Assembly: GCA_963921935.1 (NCBI GenBank)
Contig: OY998180.1
Span: forward strand, 81,179,262-81,243,261
DNA: 64,000 bases
Direction of reading: 5' to 3'
DNA from: Galeruca laticollis
Taxonomy: Eukaryota > Arthropoda > Insecta > Coleoptera > Chrysomelidae
Part shown: piece after piece, positions 47,206-56,284 of the stretch
Layout of the letters: each line of letters opens with the position of its first letter
Position numbering within the stretch: the stretch's first letter is position 1
Program-made: the position numbers and the translations under genes
Notes under the pieces: model-generated
What the model was told of the DNA's origin: nothing
What the model saw: only the letters and a program-made list of their open reading frames with translations
The model's database searches: none

Positions 47206-47338
47206 AATGTAGTTTAATTTTATACAACATAATGGAGTCTAGCCTCAATTCGGAGGTAAGTTCGCACCTGTTGCGATTTCTTTCTTATTGTATCTTGCTT
47301 AGTAGCTACAGTATCTTAATGCTGTTTTTTCCATTTCA

Positions 47339-47398
47339 GTATTCCTGATGATGAGGACAATCATCCTCGAAAGCTCGAAAATTTTCCGTTAAGAGTAC
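47339..47398 (+). other. Hammerhead-ribozyme-like motif in Penelope-like repeat
   Basis: GTATTC, CTGATGA, GAGGA-loop-TCCTC, GAAA, then an AGC..GTT short stem around a GAAAATTTTC hairpin, and GAGTAC pairing with GTATTC. This is the order of a hammerhead (stem I, CUGANGA, stem II, GAAA, stem III, stem I). There is one extra U between CUGAUGA and stem II, and the base pair before the cleavage site is poor, so activity is doubtful. The mirror copy is at 45935-45990. Confidence 0.5.
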
Positions 47399-47440
47399 AC
47401 TTTTTTCCTTTTCTCCTGCTGCATACCCCAATATTCACCA

Positions 47441-47444
<4 letters not shown>

Positions 47445-47502
<58 letters not shown>
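47445..47502. repeat. (TA)n microsatellite
   Basis: About 29 TA units beside the right terminal repeat of the Penelope-like element. Confidence 0.97.
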
Positions 47503-47506
<4 letters not shown>

Positions 47507-47576
47507 ACAAAGATTATGATGCAGTTTTGAATCTTGGAAATTTCATTGTTTTCTTTGTAGCCATGCTACAAAACCG

Positions 47577-47987
47577 TTAGTATTTTCCAGTCATAGAAGG
47601 AGCTCCATCTGTAGCTACGGGAATTAGTTTTGCCAGAGGTAGGTCGCATTTTTGCAAAAGCTCGTTAACACAAATAAACACATCCTGCCCTGTTGTAATC
47701 CCAAACATCGCCACTATTTGTAACAATTCCTCAAAAATATCGAATTTTCTATCACAAGCACGAAGAAATACGGTTAACTGCGCTATACCAACAACATCTG
47801 TACTTTCATCACATGCAATCGAGAAAGCTTCAAAATTCATAGATTTTGCTTTGATATGATCACTTAAATTGACTACCAAATCGGAAACCCTTCCTGCGAT
47901 TGTATTGCGAGACAAGGAAATTAATTGAACAGTATTTACACTGTCCGGACACATAATTATATAATCACCTTTGTTAAAGGGTTTCAC
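47577..47987 (-). pseudogene. hAT transposase fragment (GTF2I-repeat-like)
   Basis: The minus strand reads VQLISLSRNTIAGRVSDLV, DHIKAKSMNFEAFSIACDES (first catalytic Asp region), AQLTVFLRACD, FDIFEELLQIVAMFGITTGQD and KLIPVATDGAPSMTGK (second Asp). This order belongs to hAT transposases of the GTF2IRD2/ZBED-like branch, distinct from the one at 1-3.6 kb. It ends abruptly at 47577, 75 bp from the (TA)n, so the C-terminal half is lost. Its 5' side may reach the GGGCCGC motif at 48900, with an R1-type piece inserted between. Confidence 0.78.
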
Positions 47988-48141
47988 TGTTTAGCTACTA
48001 ACTCCGACAATTATCGTAATGTTCTTTATGATGACATTTAATGTCATATAGCTTTGGAATACTAATAGTATTATTTCATATCAAGCAAATACGTACAATA
48101 TTAAAAATTGGCAGAATTAAATAGTGGAAAAATATTAAGTA

Positions 48142-48618
48142 ATGATTGTCAAGAAAGATGAGACAACTTTTGACATTCTGGACATTGATCCGTCTGTCAG
48201 TGAGCAAGAGCTCAAATCGGTGGTATGTCGCTGGACGGGGCTGGTACAAGAGGATTTGAATGTAAGGAGTATGAGGGAAAATAAAGGAGGCGGACAGACT
48301 GCTAGCGTGTCCGTCAGGAGGGGGAAAGCGGAGATGCTACGGAGACACAAAAACATCAAAGTGCACTGGCAAGTGTGCAGAGTTAGGGAGAGGTTTAAAC
48401 CTCTTCGCTGCTACAAATGTTTAGAATACGGGCATAACACCTACTCATGCAGAAATAAGGAGAGAAGAAGGGCATGTTTTAACTGCCTTAAGGAAAATCA
48501 TTGTGCAAAAGATTGCACAAATGAGCCTGTATGTCTGTCATGTAACAAACATGGGCATAGATCTGACTCTATGAACTGTCCTAAATATAGGGAGCTTGTC
48601 TTGGGCAAGAGGCAATGA
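48142..48618 (+). pseudogene. R1-type LINE ORF1 with three zinc knuckles
   Basis: C-terminal half of a LINE gag-like protein: DETTFDILDIDPSVSEQELKS, VRRGKAEMLRRHKNIKVHWQ, then three CCHC knuckles CYKCLEYGHNTYSC, CFNCLKENHCAKDC and CLSCNKHGHRSDSMNC, and a stop at 48616. Three knuckles at the end of ORF1 are typical of the R1/Jockey side of LINEs. Downstream (48640-48845) an ATG frame could be the start of ORF2, but it breaks at once. The N-terminus of ORF1 and all of RT are missing. It probably inserted into the hAT element around it. Confidence 0.75.
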
Positions 48619-48884
48619 TGACGGGAAGAGGAGGTGTATGAGGGATGACGGTAGATAGGGTGAAGAAGTTTCTTTCTTATATGGGAACGTGCACTGATGT
48701 TATGGCTATTCAAGCTCCTTCCGGTGAACACTTGTTTCCCGACGCGTATAGAGGAGGATGGTGTAGTGCGGTGAAAGTCCCACATGAACTCGCATTGCAG
48801 TGCCCGCTGCGAAGAAGGCATTAGCTTCCATCCCACCTCTGGGGCAAAAAAAATGTTATCTAGTTGATCTTGCTAGGTTGCAAA

Positions 48885-48924
48885 ACCTTTGGTTTCGGGC
48901 CGCATGCGGCCCGCGGAAAATTAA
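48885..48924. repeat. Possible hAT end (GGGCCGCATGCGGCCCGC)
   Basis: A palindromic G/C motif of the kind found at Charlie-type hAT ends, immediately left of a copia coding piece. It may be the terminus of the hAT whose transposase lies at 47577-47987. Confidence 0.4.
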
Positions 48925-49008
48925 TATTTAGCAATTCAGGCTAGGTCATGCAAATAGGCATAGTTTAAGTAGGTTAAGTTAACCTATTGATAGTGATGTA
49001 TTAGAGTA
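48925..49008 (+). pseudogene. copia gag-pre-integrase, H-x3-H part (copia piece 2)
   Basis: The plus strand reads RLGHANRHSLSRLS, then PIDSDVLE, the first half (two His) of the integrase zinc motif in copia. An in-frame TAA lies between. The second half (C-x2-C) resumes at 52108, directly after the long-TIR element, so that element sits inside this domain. Confidence 0.65.
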
Positions 49009-49435
49009 AGATCCCAGAGCGTTCTGACATAACTTATTTTCACATGGATCAAACCTTCACGACTTAGTAGCGTCTAGTATACTTTAAATACCTGCCAGGT
49101 GAGAAAGGTAACTAAAAATAGGAGTTATCTAACTTAAATTTGTATGGCTGATTTTTATATATATTTTGTAGAATAAAATTCTAAACTAGAATTATAAAGT
49201 GTCAGACACTTTTCATGGACCAGAGCTTTTTTCAGACGCTTTAAAGCTCGACAAAAAATTAATGAACTTCACTTATTTTTCATGTCTGACTTTTAAATAT
49301 GTTATTCAAGTAACTATTACAAAGTTATATCTCATCAGTCAGACAAATTCGAGTGACCAAACATCCCCTAAACACAAAATTATTCAGCCGGGAGTGCGAG
49401 CGCGAGAGCACTATGCGTATGCATTTCAGAGCGAG
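49009..49435 (+). repeat. Left long TIR
   Basis: Matches the reverse complement of 51668-52107 over its whole length apart from a ~41-bp gap and scattered changes. Confidence 0.9.
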
Positions 49436-49630
49436 AGAGACGTTCACAACAACTTGGTTCCCCTTCTTAAACTCACCATCTTCTTCACTCTACAGTGTAT
49501 TATACGTGCTTATTGCGCGGGCAACCTATAGTATCCAGTGCAGTTCGGGTGTATAAGAGCACATGCTATGTTTTTGTTGTTTATATCGTGTAATTAGTGA
49601 CTGATATTGTTATTTGTAATAGTGAAAACC

Positions 49631-51200
49631 ATGGAAGAAGAAAACTCAAAGTGTATATTTTGTAAACAACATCATGATAAATTAAAATTATTTACCGAAG
49701 AAACATTTAAAAAATGTAAACAAGTTTTAAAACAGCGAGTACTCCATAACCTAAAATTTAAAGACTTAGTTTTTCCGGAAGATTTGTATGACAATGGTTA
49801 CCATCGAGAATGTTATAAGAATTTTACCGCTTTGTCAAAAAGGTATCATTCTGCCACTTCAGAAAATCCAAAAATTGCTAAAAAAAATTTATCGAGTGAT
49901 GTTGAAAGTACATCAGTTGCATCGACATCAAGCCTACCAAGTAATCTTAGTACTGATAATGATCAATGCATACAATTTACCCCAAGTCAACAAAATAATT
50001 GTATAGTTCCAGATTCAGATGTAGTATCAAACTCAACTCCAGTTAGTACTATGTCTGAACCTATTGTAATACCTGAGCAAAGTGTTGAACCTAGTGTTGA
50101 ATTAGAATCAGTTGAACCGGTGTCATGTATTTCTAAGGAACCTTGTGCGACATTTGAATGTGATGTTAATTCCTCTTCTCATGATGTTTCAATTGAAAAT
50201 GATATGATAATTGACAAAACCCAGACATGTATATATTGTGACCAAATGACTAAAAGGCATAAATTGAAACGACTACCATTGCATAAGTGCGGTAAAAATA
50301 ATTTTTTAATGAAATTAAACGATGAAGAAGAAGACTTGGCAGAATTAATTGAGAAAGTGCAAGATGTAACGGATTCAACAATATACTATCATAAAAAATG
50401 TCAAATGGAATATTCCTATAAAATATCGTCAAAGAAAAATAAAACTAAAACATCTTGTCATGATCTTCGTAAACACCATCAAGCAGTTTTTGATGAAGTT
50501 TGTAATTTTATACAACAAAATGTAGTAGAAAAAGGTCGATGTTACTTTCTTACATTTCTCCACAGGAACTACATAGAGCTATTTAACGAAGAAGTAGAAA
50601 ACTCTAAAGAAGTTATGGGGAATTTCACTCCTCATAACTTAGAAGATAAAATATGTATGGTTAAACGCAGGCACCGGAAATAACCAAAGATATATTAATT
50701 TGACCAAAGTTTACGTGCATTTAGGACCATCTTTGTGTAGAAGTTTGCCAGGATTTCATGCATTGACTGGATGTCACTTCAATCCCGCCCTTTTTAAGAA
50801 AGTGAAAAAAACCATTCAATTTATTAATGAAGAAACATGAATATCACCAAGCTTTTATGCAGTTTGGAGATCCAGAGTCGTGTACTGATGAGCATATACA
50901 AAAAGACATTTTCCAAAAAATTCAGCAAATGAAAAACTACCAACCATTTTAACTCCTGAACACAATGGGTGGAGGCTAGAAGAAAACCAATATCACTTTC
51001 ATTGGTTTGATGGTGACCAATTACCCGGAGACATTAGTGAATTCCTTAAAAATTCAGATACTATACTTTGACTTAAGTTTTAAATTTATTGTATTTATAA
51101 TTTTATGTTTTTGAATTCTTTAAACTGTTTTTTGCAGAAGACGCTGCCAGCAACGACAACATCACTGATGACGACGAGGATGACTTGAATGGACAATCAT
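49631..51200 (+). pseudogene. Unclassified transposon protein, two Cys/His modules and TGCH motif
   Basis: The ATG at 49631 opens a 350-codon frame to 50683. Module 1: CIFCKQHHDKLKLF..YHRECYKNF. A Ser/Val/Glu-rich linker with SVEP-type repeats follows. Module 2: CIYCDQMTKRHKLKRLPLHKC..YYHKKCQMEYSYKI. Then LRKHHQAVFDEVCNFIQQNV. Past the stop a broken frame gives VYVHLGPSLCRSLPGFHALTGCHFNPALFKK (50700-50800), EYHQAFMQFGDPESC and LTPEHNGWRLEENQYHFHWFDGDQLPGD (50945-51030), then an Asp/Glu-rich end. The LP.FHA.TGCD pattern is shared with many uncharacterised arthropod and cnidarian proteins and resembles the GCD loop of FEN1/PIN-like nucleases; here Asp reads His. An internal deletion near 50690 is likely because the central region is too short. 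Function unknown. Confidence 0.65.
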
Positions 51201-51667
51201 GATTAGATGAACGATGAAAATTCCAATGACTGTGTCGATAATTGCGATGATTAAAAGATAAACAAATATTTGCTGTAATTAATCATAGTTATATATTTTT
51301 TGGTAAAATAATTTTTTCTTAAAATTTTGCTAACTGGCATCTTTTTACAATAAAATAAAGATAATTCCTTATAAAACAAAATGGCTCGTCATATATTCAC
51401 TATCCCAAATACATGCAATAAATAAATTCACTTCAATATTTATTAATTCACAACTTAATATTGAAGCTTATCCCTGATTAGAAAAAGAGATTTGAAAAGA
51501 TTCGAAATGGCTCTAAGATATTAAAAAAGATTCAACTTGACAAATATACATTTTGCATGCGTTGAATCTTTTTAAATCTTTTTTTAATAAGGGCACTTAT
51601 TCAAATAAGGATGCAAAAATCTTGGATTGAAATTTTTAATACATTTCAATTATTTACTCTGAGACGC

Positions 51668-52107
51668 ATGCGCATAGTGCTCTCGCGCTCGCACTCCCGG
51701 CTGAATAATTTTGTCTTTAGGGGATGTTTGGTCACTCGAATTTGTCTGACTGATGAAATATAACTTTGTAATCGTTACTTGAATAACATATTTAAAAGTC
51801 AGACATGAAAAAATAAGTAAAGTTCATGAATTTTTTGTCGAGCTTTAAAGCGTCTGACAAAAGCTCTGGTCCATGAAAAGTCTCTGACACTTTATAATTC
51901 TAGTTTAGAATAATATTCTACAAAATATATATAAAAATCAGCCATACAAATTTAAGTTAGATAACTCATATTTTTTGTTACCTTTCTCACCTGGTACTTG
52001 CCCAGGTGTCACAGGGCAAGCTCCACAAGTAGGCAGGTATTTAAGTATACTAGTCGTGAAGGTTTCATCCATGTGAAAATAAGTTATGTCAGAACGCTCT
52101 GGGATCT
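51668..52107 (-). repeat. Right long TIR
   Basis: Inverted partner of 49009-49435, with a ~41-bp insertion containing GCCCAGGTGTCACAGGGC. Confidence 0.9.
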
Positions 52108-52290
52108 TGGACTACATGTAGTCCGTGCGTTGAAGGAAAAAGTACTAGAAACCCTTTCTTTAGAGTTGAAAAGCGAACTACCAAAATTGGTCAGTTGATT
52201 CATTCTGATATTATGGGTCCATATGCAAAGCAAACTGGAGAGAAAAGCACACCCATGATATACGTTTCAATTTTGTCGTTGTGCGAATTC
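52108..52290 (+). pseudogene. copia integrase start (copia piece 3)
   Basis: Open plus-strand frame: TTCSPCVEGKSTRNPFFRVE, then KIGQLIHSDIMGPYAKQTG with the first catalytic Asp of the copia integrase core (HSD..GP), and STPMIYVSIL. It begins immediately at the right TIR of the long-TIR element and becomes unrecognisable after 52290. Confidence 0.78.
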
Positions 52291-54389
52291 AGTTACAGAA
52301 ACTTTAAAATATGCTTCTTGATTCAATTTAACATAATTTCGACTTACAATGTATATTAGGAAATCCAGTGTCATTTATTTTTGGAAATCATTTATAATAT
52401 CGGATAACTATAAACAATAAGCCGAAGGGCAATAAAAGAGTTATAACATTCTTTTGTTGTGTACTATACGCATGAATTCTTATCACCGTGTATTATTATG
52501 TTTACATTTGTGACAGATCTGATGTCTATTTGAGTATCATTCACTACCGACTTGCGTTCGTTGGGACGATTCCGCGTTCGGATCAAGGAGTCGTTTTCGA
52601 CAATTGATGGACGGTTTTTTACGTACCGAAATTATTCGGCAAAGGTGATTGTGACTCATTCGTGTAGTCGCTAACACGGAACTGCATTAGGGTAGAATTA
52701 GAACTTCCGCGAATTATTGTCTGTCGACGACAGTCAACACGCTGGAGTTAGTGGTGTGTGATTCAGACGGTATAGTAGTATAGTCTCAATTGGTTAATAT
52801 TGAAAGTATGCAAGCAATGTATTAGCTTTTCTTAATTAACGACAAGTCAAAGTACTTACTTTGTTATTGTGGAGCATGTTCCCGTGGTGTTACTTCGAAC
52901 GCACTACCCCTTTGTAACATGATTCTAAGTGGAGTGTCAATGCATACGTGGATCTGTAGTGTATAATTGCTAGGTGTCGCGAAGCTAAGGGTTAATGAAC
53001 ATTTTGACATCTCGAGAGCAATCTGATTGGGTGGCTGGATTGAACACGGACAGGAATTCGTTCTCTGTTGATTCATTGTTCGTTGAATATTTGATAGTGG
53101 AAGACTTTCAAGTTTCTGTCACATTTTTCGGATGAAATAAATAAGTATTTCACCTTATAGTAAGGGATGACCTAGTGGTGACACATATTTCCCGGGTATC
53201 GTTGGAAATTTTGGGAGTTGTATGGTGATTATAGACCCGTGGAAATACCGTTTTTTTGGGATTATATAGTTCGACGCCATAGGTAGACTTTTATGGAAGA
53301 ATTCCAATTCAAATGTTGAATCTGCACACGAAAACTTCGTCTAAAAGGGAAAAATATTGAGTAGGTCTTGATTACTATGTCTAGGGTAATAACACGCCTT
53401 CAGCCCTATATTAAAACTCAATATGGCCAATTGGGTTGTTTTTCTTTTTGGTTTTTATTCTTCTTACCTTCAACTTGGATTACTGTATCTTTGAGTCGAA
53501 TTAACTTATATGGGGGACAAATTTGGATATTACCTTGATCTCGAAGAGTACGATATGGGTTTGAACAGAATTCTATGGAAGAAGGATCTGGTAGCCATTA
53601 TCGAAGACATCGTGGACCTCACGCAAGTTTGAAGCTTTGACTGGGTTAGCATAATATAATATATTGAGAATTAGAATTGAATTTTGCCTATAATATTTGT
53701 TTTATAATGTCAGTCGGTGTAGGTTGTAGTTGACTGATTTGTCCAATACCATAAGCAACTGGTAATAGTCAGTTTATGGCCATACTTAAGTGAATCAAAT
53801 ATTATCTGTCTTACCATTCATATTTTGCGAATGTGGATTGGTGATAACTACACCCATTGTAAGATTATGTAAACGTTACTGTGGCTATTCAAATTTAATA
53901 TTTTGAGTTACACGAGTTAGTTGTAGTAAGCGTATGAGCTCATATGATATTATTGCCCCATATTATATTTTAATAATTATTTTCAAACTTCATATTGATT
54001 ACGTAAACGTTATTCTGTGTCATAGATACATCTGGTGCACTGTTATTGATTTAACCCTATAGTGTATTCAAGACTCAGGTATATAGTTTTCTCATTTTTA
54101 TCGGGTAATTGGGCACTCGGTTTGAGAAGTTTAATTTGTATGTAGTTACTGGCTTACAAATATTTATACTCAACGAACAATTCAGGCTGTAACGTATGAT
54201 TTCAATTGGGAGGAATTATAGGATTTTACTTGTAATTTGTGATTTATGACACACTTGTACGTGAAAGTTGTACTAACGGGATTGTGTAAGAATGTCTCGA
54301 CAAAACTAAGGGATTTTATTAAACTTTGACTTGAGTAAGTGACATCTGACTTTTATTTCTCCAACTATTTGGTAATCTTAGGGTGGGAA
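52291..54389. other. 2.1-kb unidentified block splitting the copia element
   Basis: No protein is recognisable. 52540-53200 is less AT-rich and looks like leader or LTR sequence (no TG..CA pair found). In an intact copia this space would hold the integrase core and RT, so it is probably an inserted non-coding element plus a deletion. Confidence 0.5.
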
Positions 54390-54532
54390 AACTTGTGTAG
54401 GTAGTTGTCGGGAGGCAAAATTGCCTGGCGCCCTTCTTGGATCTACCGACAAATAATACATGGAATAATGATAAACGAATACTGCAGTATCTGCAAGGTA
54501 CCAAAGATAAATATGTGTTTAACTTATCATAA
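54390..54532 (+). pseudogene. copia RT-RNase H junction (copia piece 4)
   Basis: Plus strand: PTNNTWNNDKRILQYLQGTK, the copia HW..VKRILRYL.GT motif preceding RNase H, then DKYVFNLS. It stops exactly where a gypsy LTR begins (TGTTACG at 54533), so the gypsy inserted here or the copia was cut by it. Confidence 0.7.
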
Positions 54533-54969
54533 TGTTACGAACTCGCACACCGAAGTAGATACTAAGTACGGTCCTGTAACTTTATGCTAATGGTGTTAAA
54601 AAATGGCGATCGCGCCGAATTCTGTGAAGATCTATTGGAATTTTTGGTGACAGTTTTTTATAGACATGTTCTCCGAAGATCTTTTAGGATTGAACCGGCA
54701 TTCAAGAAACATCCCGAAAAAAGAATATTCCGAGACTGCCTACTTGCCGTAGATTCAGTTTATAAAGTGATCTCGTGAAATAAACAAGTGAACAAGTAAA
54801 CAGTAGTGAAGTGTTTATATAAATTAGTTTAAGTACATATACTGTGTATATCATATAAATTAGTGAATAGTTTAGTGAACAAATAAATTGAGTAAGTGAA
54901 CCTACCGTGTATATGAATTTATCCCACCCATCAGATAAACTGTTTTAGATAAATGAGAAAAATATTACA
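54533..54969 (+). repeat. 5' LTR of Ty3/gypsy element 2 (inferred)
   Basis: Starts TGTTACGAAC and ends TATTACA directly before a primer-binding-site sequence; 437 bp. AATAAA occurs at 54879. TG..CA ends, the TGTTACGA start and position support an LTR. No 3' LTR survives for comparison. Confidence 0.75.
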
Positions 54970-54988
54970 TTGGTGTCAGAAGTGGGAT
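54970..54988 (+). promoter_or_regulatory. Primer-binding site (PBS)
   Basis: TTGGTGTCAGAAGTGGGAT: the TGG start pairs with the CCA end of a tRNA, probably tRNA-Leu. It lies right after the LTR, as expected for minus-strand priming. Confidence 0.75.
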
Positions 54989-55013
54989 AATATAAATAAA
55001 TATCTACGTGAAA

Positions 55014-56275
55014 ATGGCCAAGAGACTAAGTGACTTGAAAGTGACTGAGCTAAAGGCAGAGTTGGAAAATCGCGAGTTGGAAACGTCCGGTAAAAAGAGT
55101 GAGTTAGTAGAAAGACTTAAAGGGGCACTGGTAAGTGACGGCTTGAATCCAGAAACCTTTAAATTCAATGACGAGGCTTCCACCTTAATCTCGTCAATTT
55201 CTACTAACGTGGACGAGAAGATGTCAACTATAAAGAGCGATATTTCTACTATGAAGGATATTTCTACTAATATGGACGAGAATATTTCCACTATGAAGAA
55301 CGATACTTCTACTAATATGGACGAGAAGATTTCCACTATGAAGAATGAAATTTCTGCCGATATCTTATCGTTAAAAAATGACATTGCTGCTGACGTCGAG
55401 AATAAAATTTTGTCTCTAAAATCAGACATTGAAAAGAAGATGACAACGATAGACGAGAAAATCAAGGAATTAGAGAGAAATATGGCAGATTTAAGAACAC
55501 AAGACATGCCAGCAGAAGAAAAGAAGATTCAACATATAAAACCCTGCAAGCCAGAAATAAAATCCAGGGTAGAAGAAATTGGCAGTTTTGCACGAGTCAA
55601 GACCCCAACATTCGACGGAAAGACATCGTGGACCAATTATGTGAAACAGTTTGAAACAGCTGCTAGAGTGAATAATTGGTCCGACGGGGAGAAGGCAGTG
55701 AACTTAACTATCGCGCTTAGGGGAGATGCCTTAGACGTACTCCAGACGATGCCTCTGGAAGAAACGGATGACTTCGAGCAGCTGAAGAAGAGGTTGGGTA
55801 TGCGATATGGTCACGAACATCTAGAGCATTTGTACCAATTCCAGCTGAAGAATCGACGGCAGAAACGTGACGAAACCCTTCAAAAGTATGAATTGGATAT
55901 TACCCTACTAGTTAGATTTGCTTATCCATCAGCACCAGAGTACATGATGGAATGTCTGGGCAACTAAGCCTTTATTGATTGTTTACGTGACCCCGATATG
56001 CAGAGGACTCTTCGATTCGCCCATCCCAAAACATTGGTCGATGCATTGACTGCTGCTCTTGAAGCCACGAAGCCACGAAGGCTTCGGGATATAACAAAGT
56101 CAGGACCAGCCGAGAAGAAGGCGACGAAGACAGACTTGGCCAGATCGTCAGTATGATAAAAAGTATGATGGACAAGAAGCCGAGATGCTGGAATTGTAGC
56201 TAGCTAGGGCATGTACGCAGTTCGTGTAAGCGCATCAGGACTCCTGCAAACCAAGAGCCCCAGGCACAGGAAAAC
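55014..56275 (+). pseudogene. gypsy 2 gag with N-terminal SAP domain
   Basis: Structural gag. The ATG at 55014 gives MAKRLSDLKVTELKAELEN..LETSGKKSELVERLKGAL, a clear SAP domain (residues ~4-38), a DNA-binding helix-turn-helix fold. A predicted coiled coil follows, with a 15-residue repeat (STNMDEKISTMKND type, three copies; 45-bp DNA repeats at 55194-55345). Then come FARVKTPTFDGKTSWTNYVKQFE, IALRGDALDVL and QLKNRRQKRDETLQKYELDI of the gag capsid family. An in-frame TAA at 55966 interrupts it; AFIDCLRDPDMQRTLRFAHP continues. A zinc knuckle remnant CWNCS.LGHVRSSCK lies near 56190 in another frame. An N-terminal SAP domain is unusual for gag. Confidence 0.83.
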
Positions 56276-56284
56276 TAGAACGGG

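Larger units (their letters stand above)
45887..47442 (-). mobile_element. Penelope-like element, 5'-truncated, inverted terminal repeats
   Basis: Nearly identical inverted repeats of ~233 bp at 45887-46119 and 47209-47442 enclose a minus-strand GIY-YIG endonuclease remnant and a 3' UTR with (TA)n. Penelope-like elements often carry terminal repeats in inverted order and are commonly truncated, which fits. The reverse transcriptase is absent. (TA)n lies outside the right repeat. Confidence 0.82.
49009..52107 (+). mobile_element. DNA transposon with ~430-bp terminal inverted repeats
   Basis: The left arm 49009-49435 and right arm 51668-52107 are near-identical inverted repeats starting AAGATCCCAGAGCGTTCTGA. 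The right arm has ~41 extra bases (near 52000-52040). A gene for a Cys-rich protein with a TGC[DH] motif lies between them. The outer ends cut a copia integrase zinc motif into two, which fixes the boundaries independently. No target duplication is visible. Confidence 0.87.

Noticed and set aside
49009..52107. Target-site duplication of the long-TIR element
   Set aside because: Flanks at both ends (GAGTA and TGGAC) share no direct repeat at any end position tried; not claimed.
55004..55507. 167-codon antisense frame over the gypsy gag
   Set aside because: Ser/Phe-rich mirror of the Asp/Lys-rich coiled-coil repeats; a shadow of the true frame.
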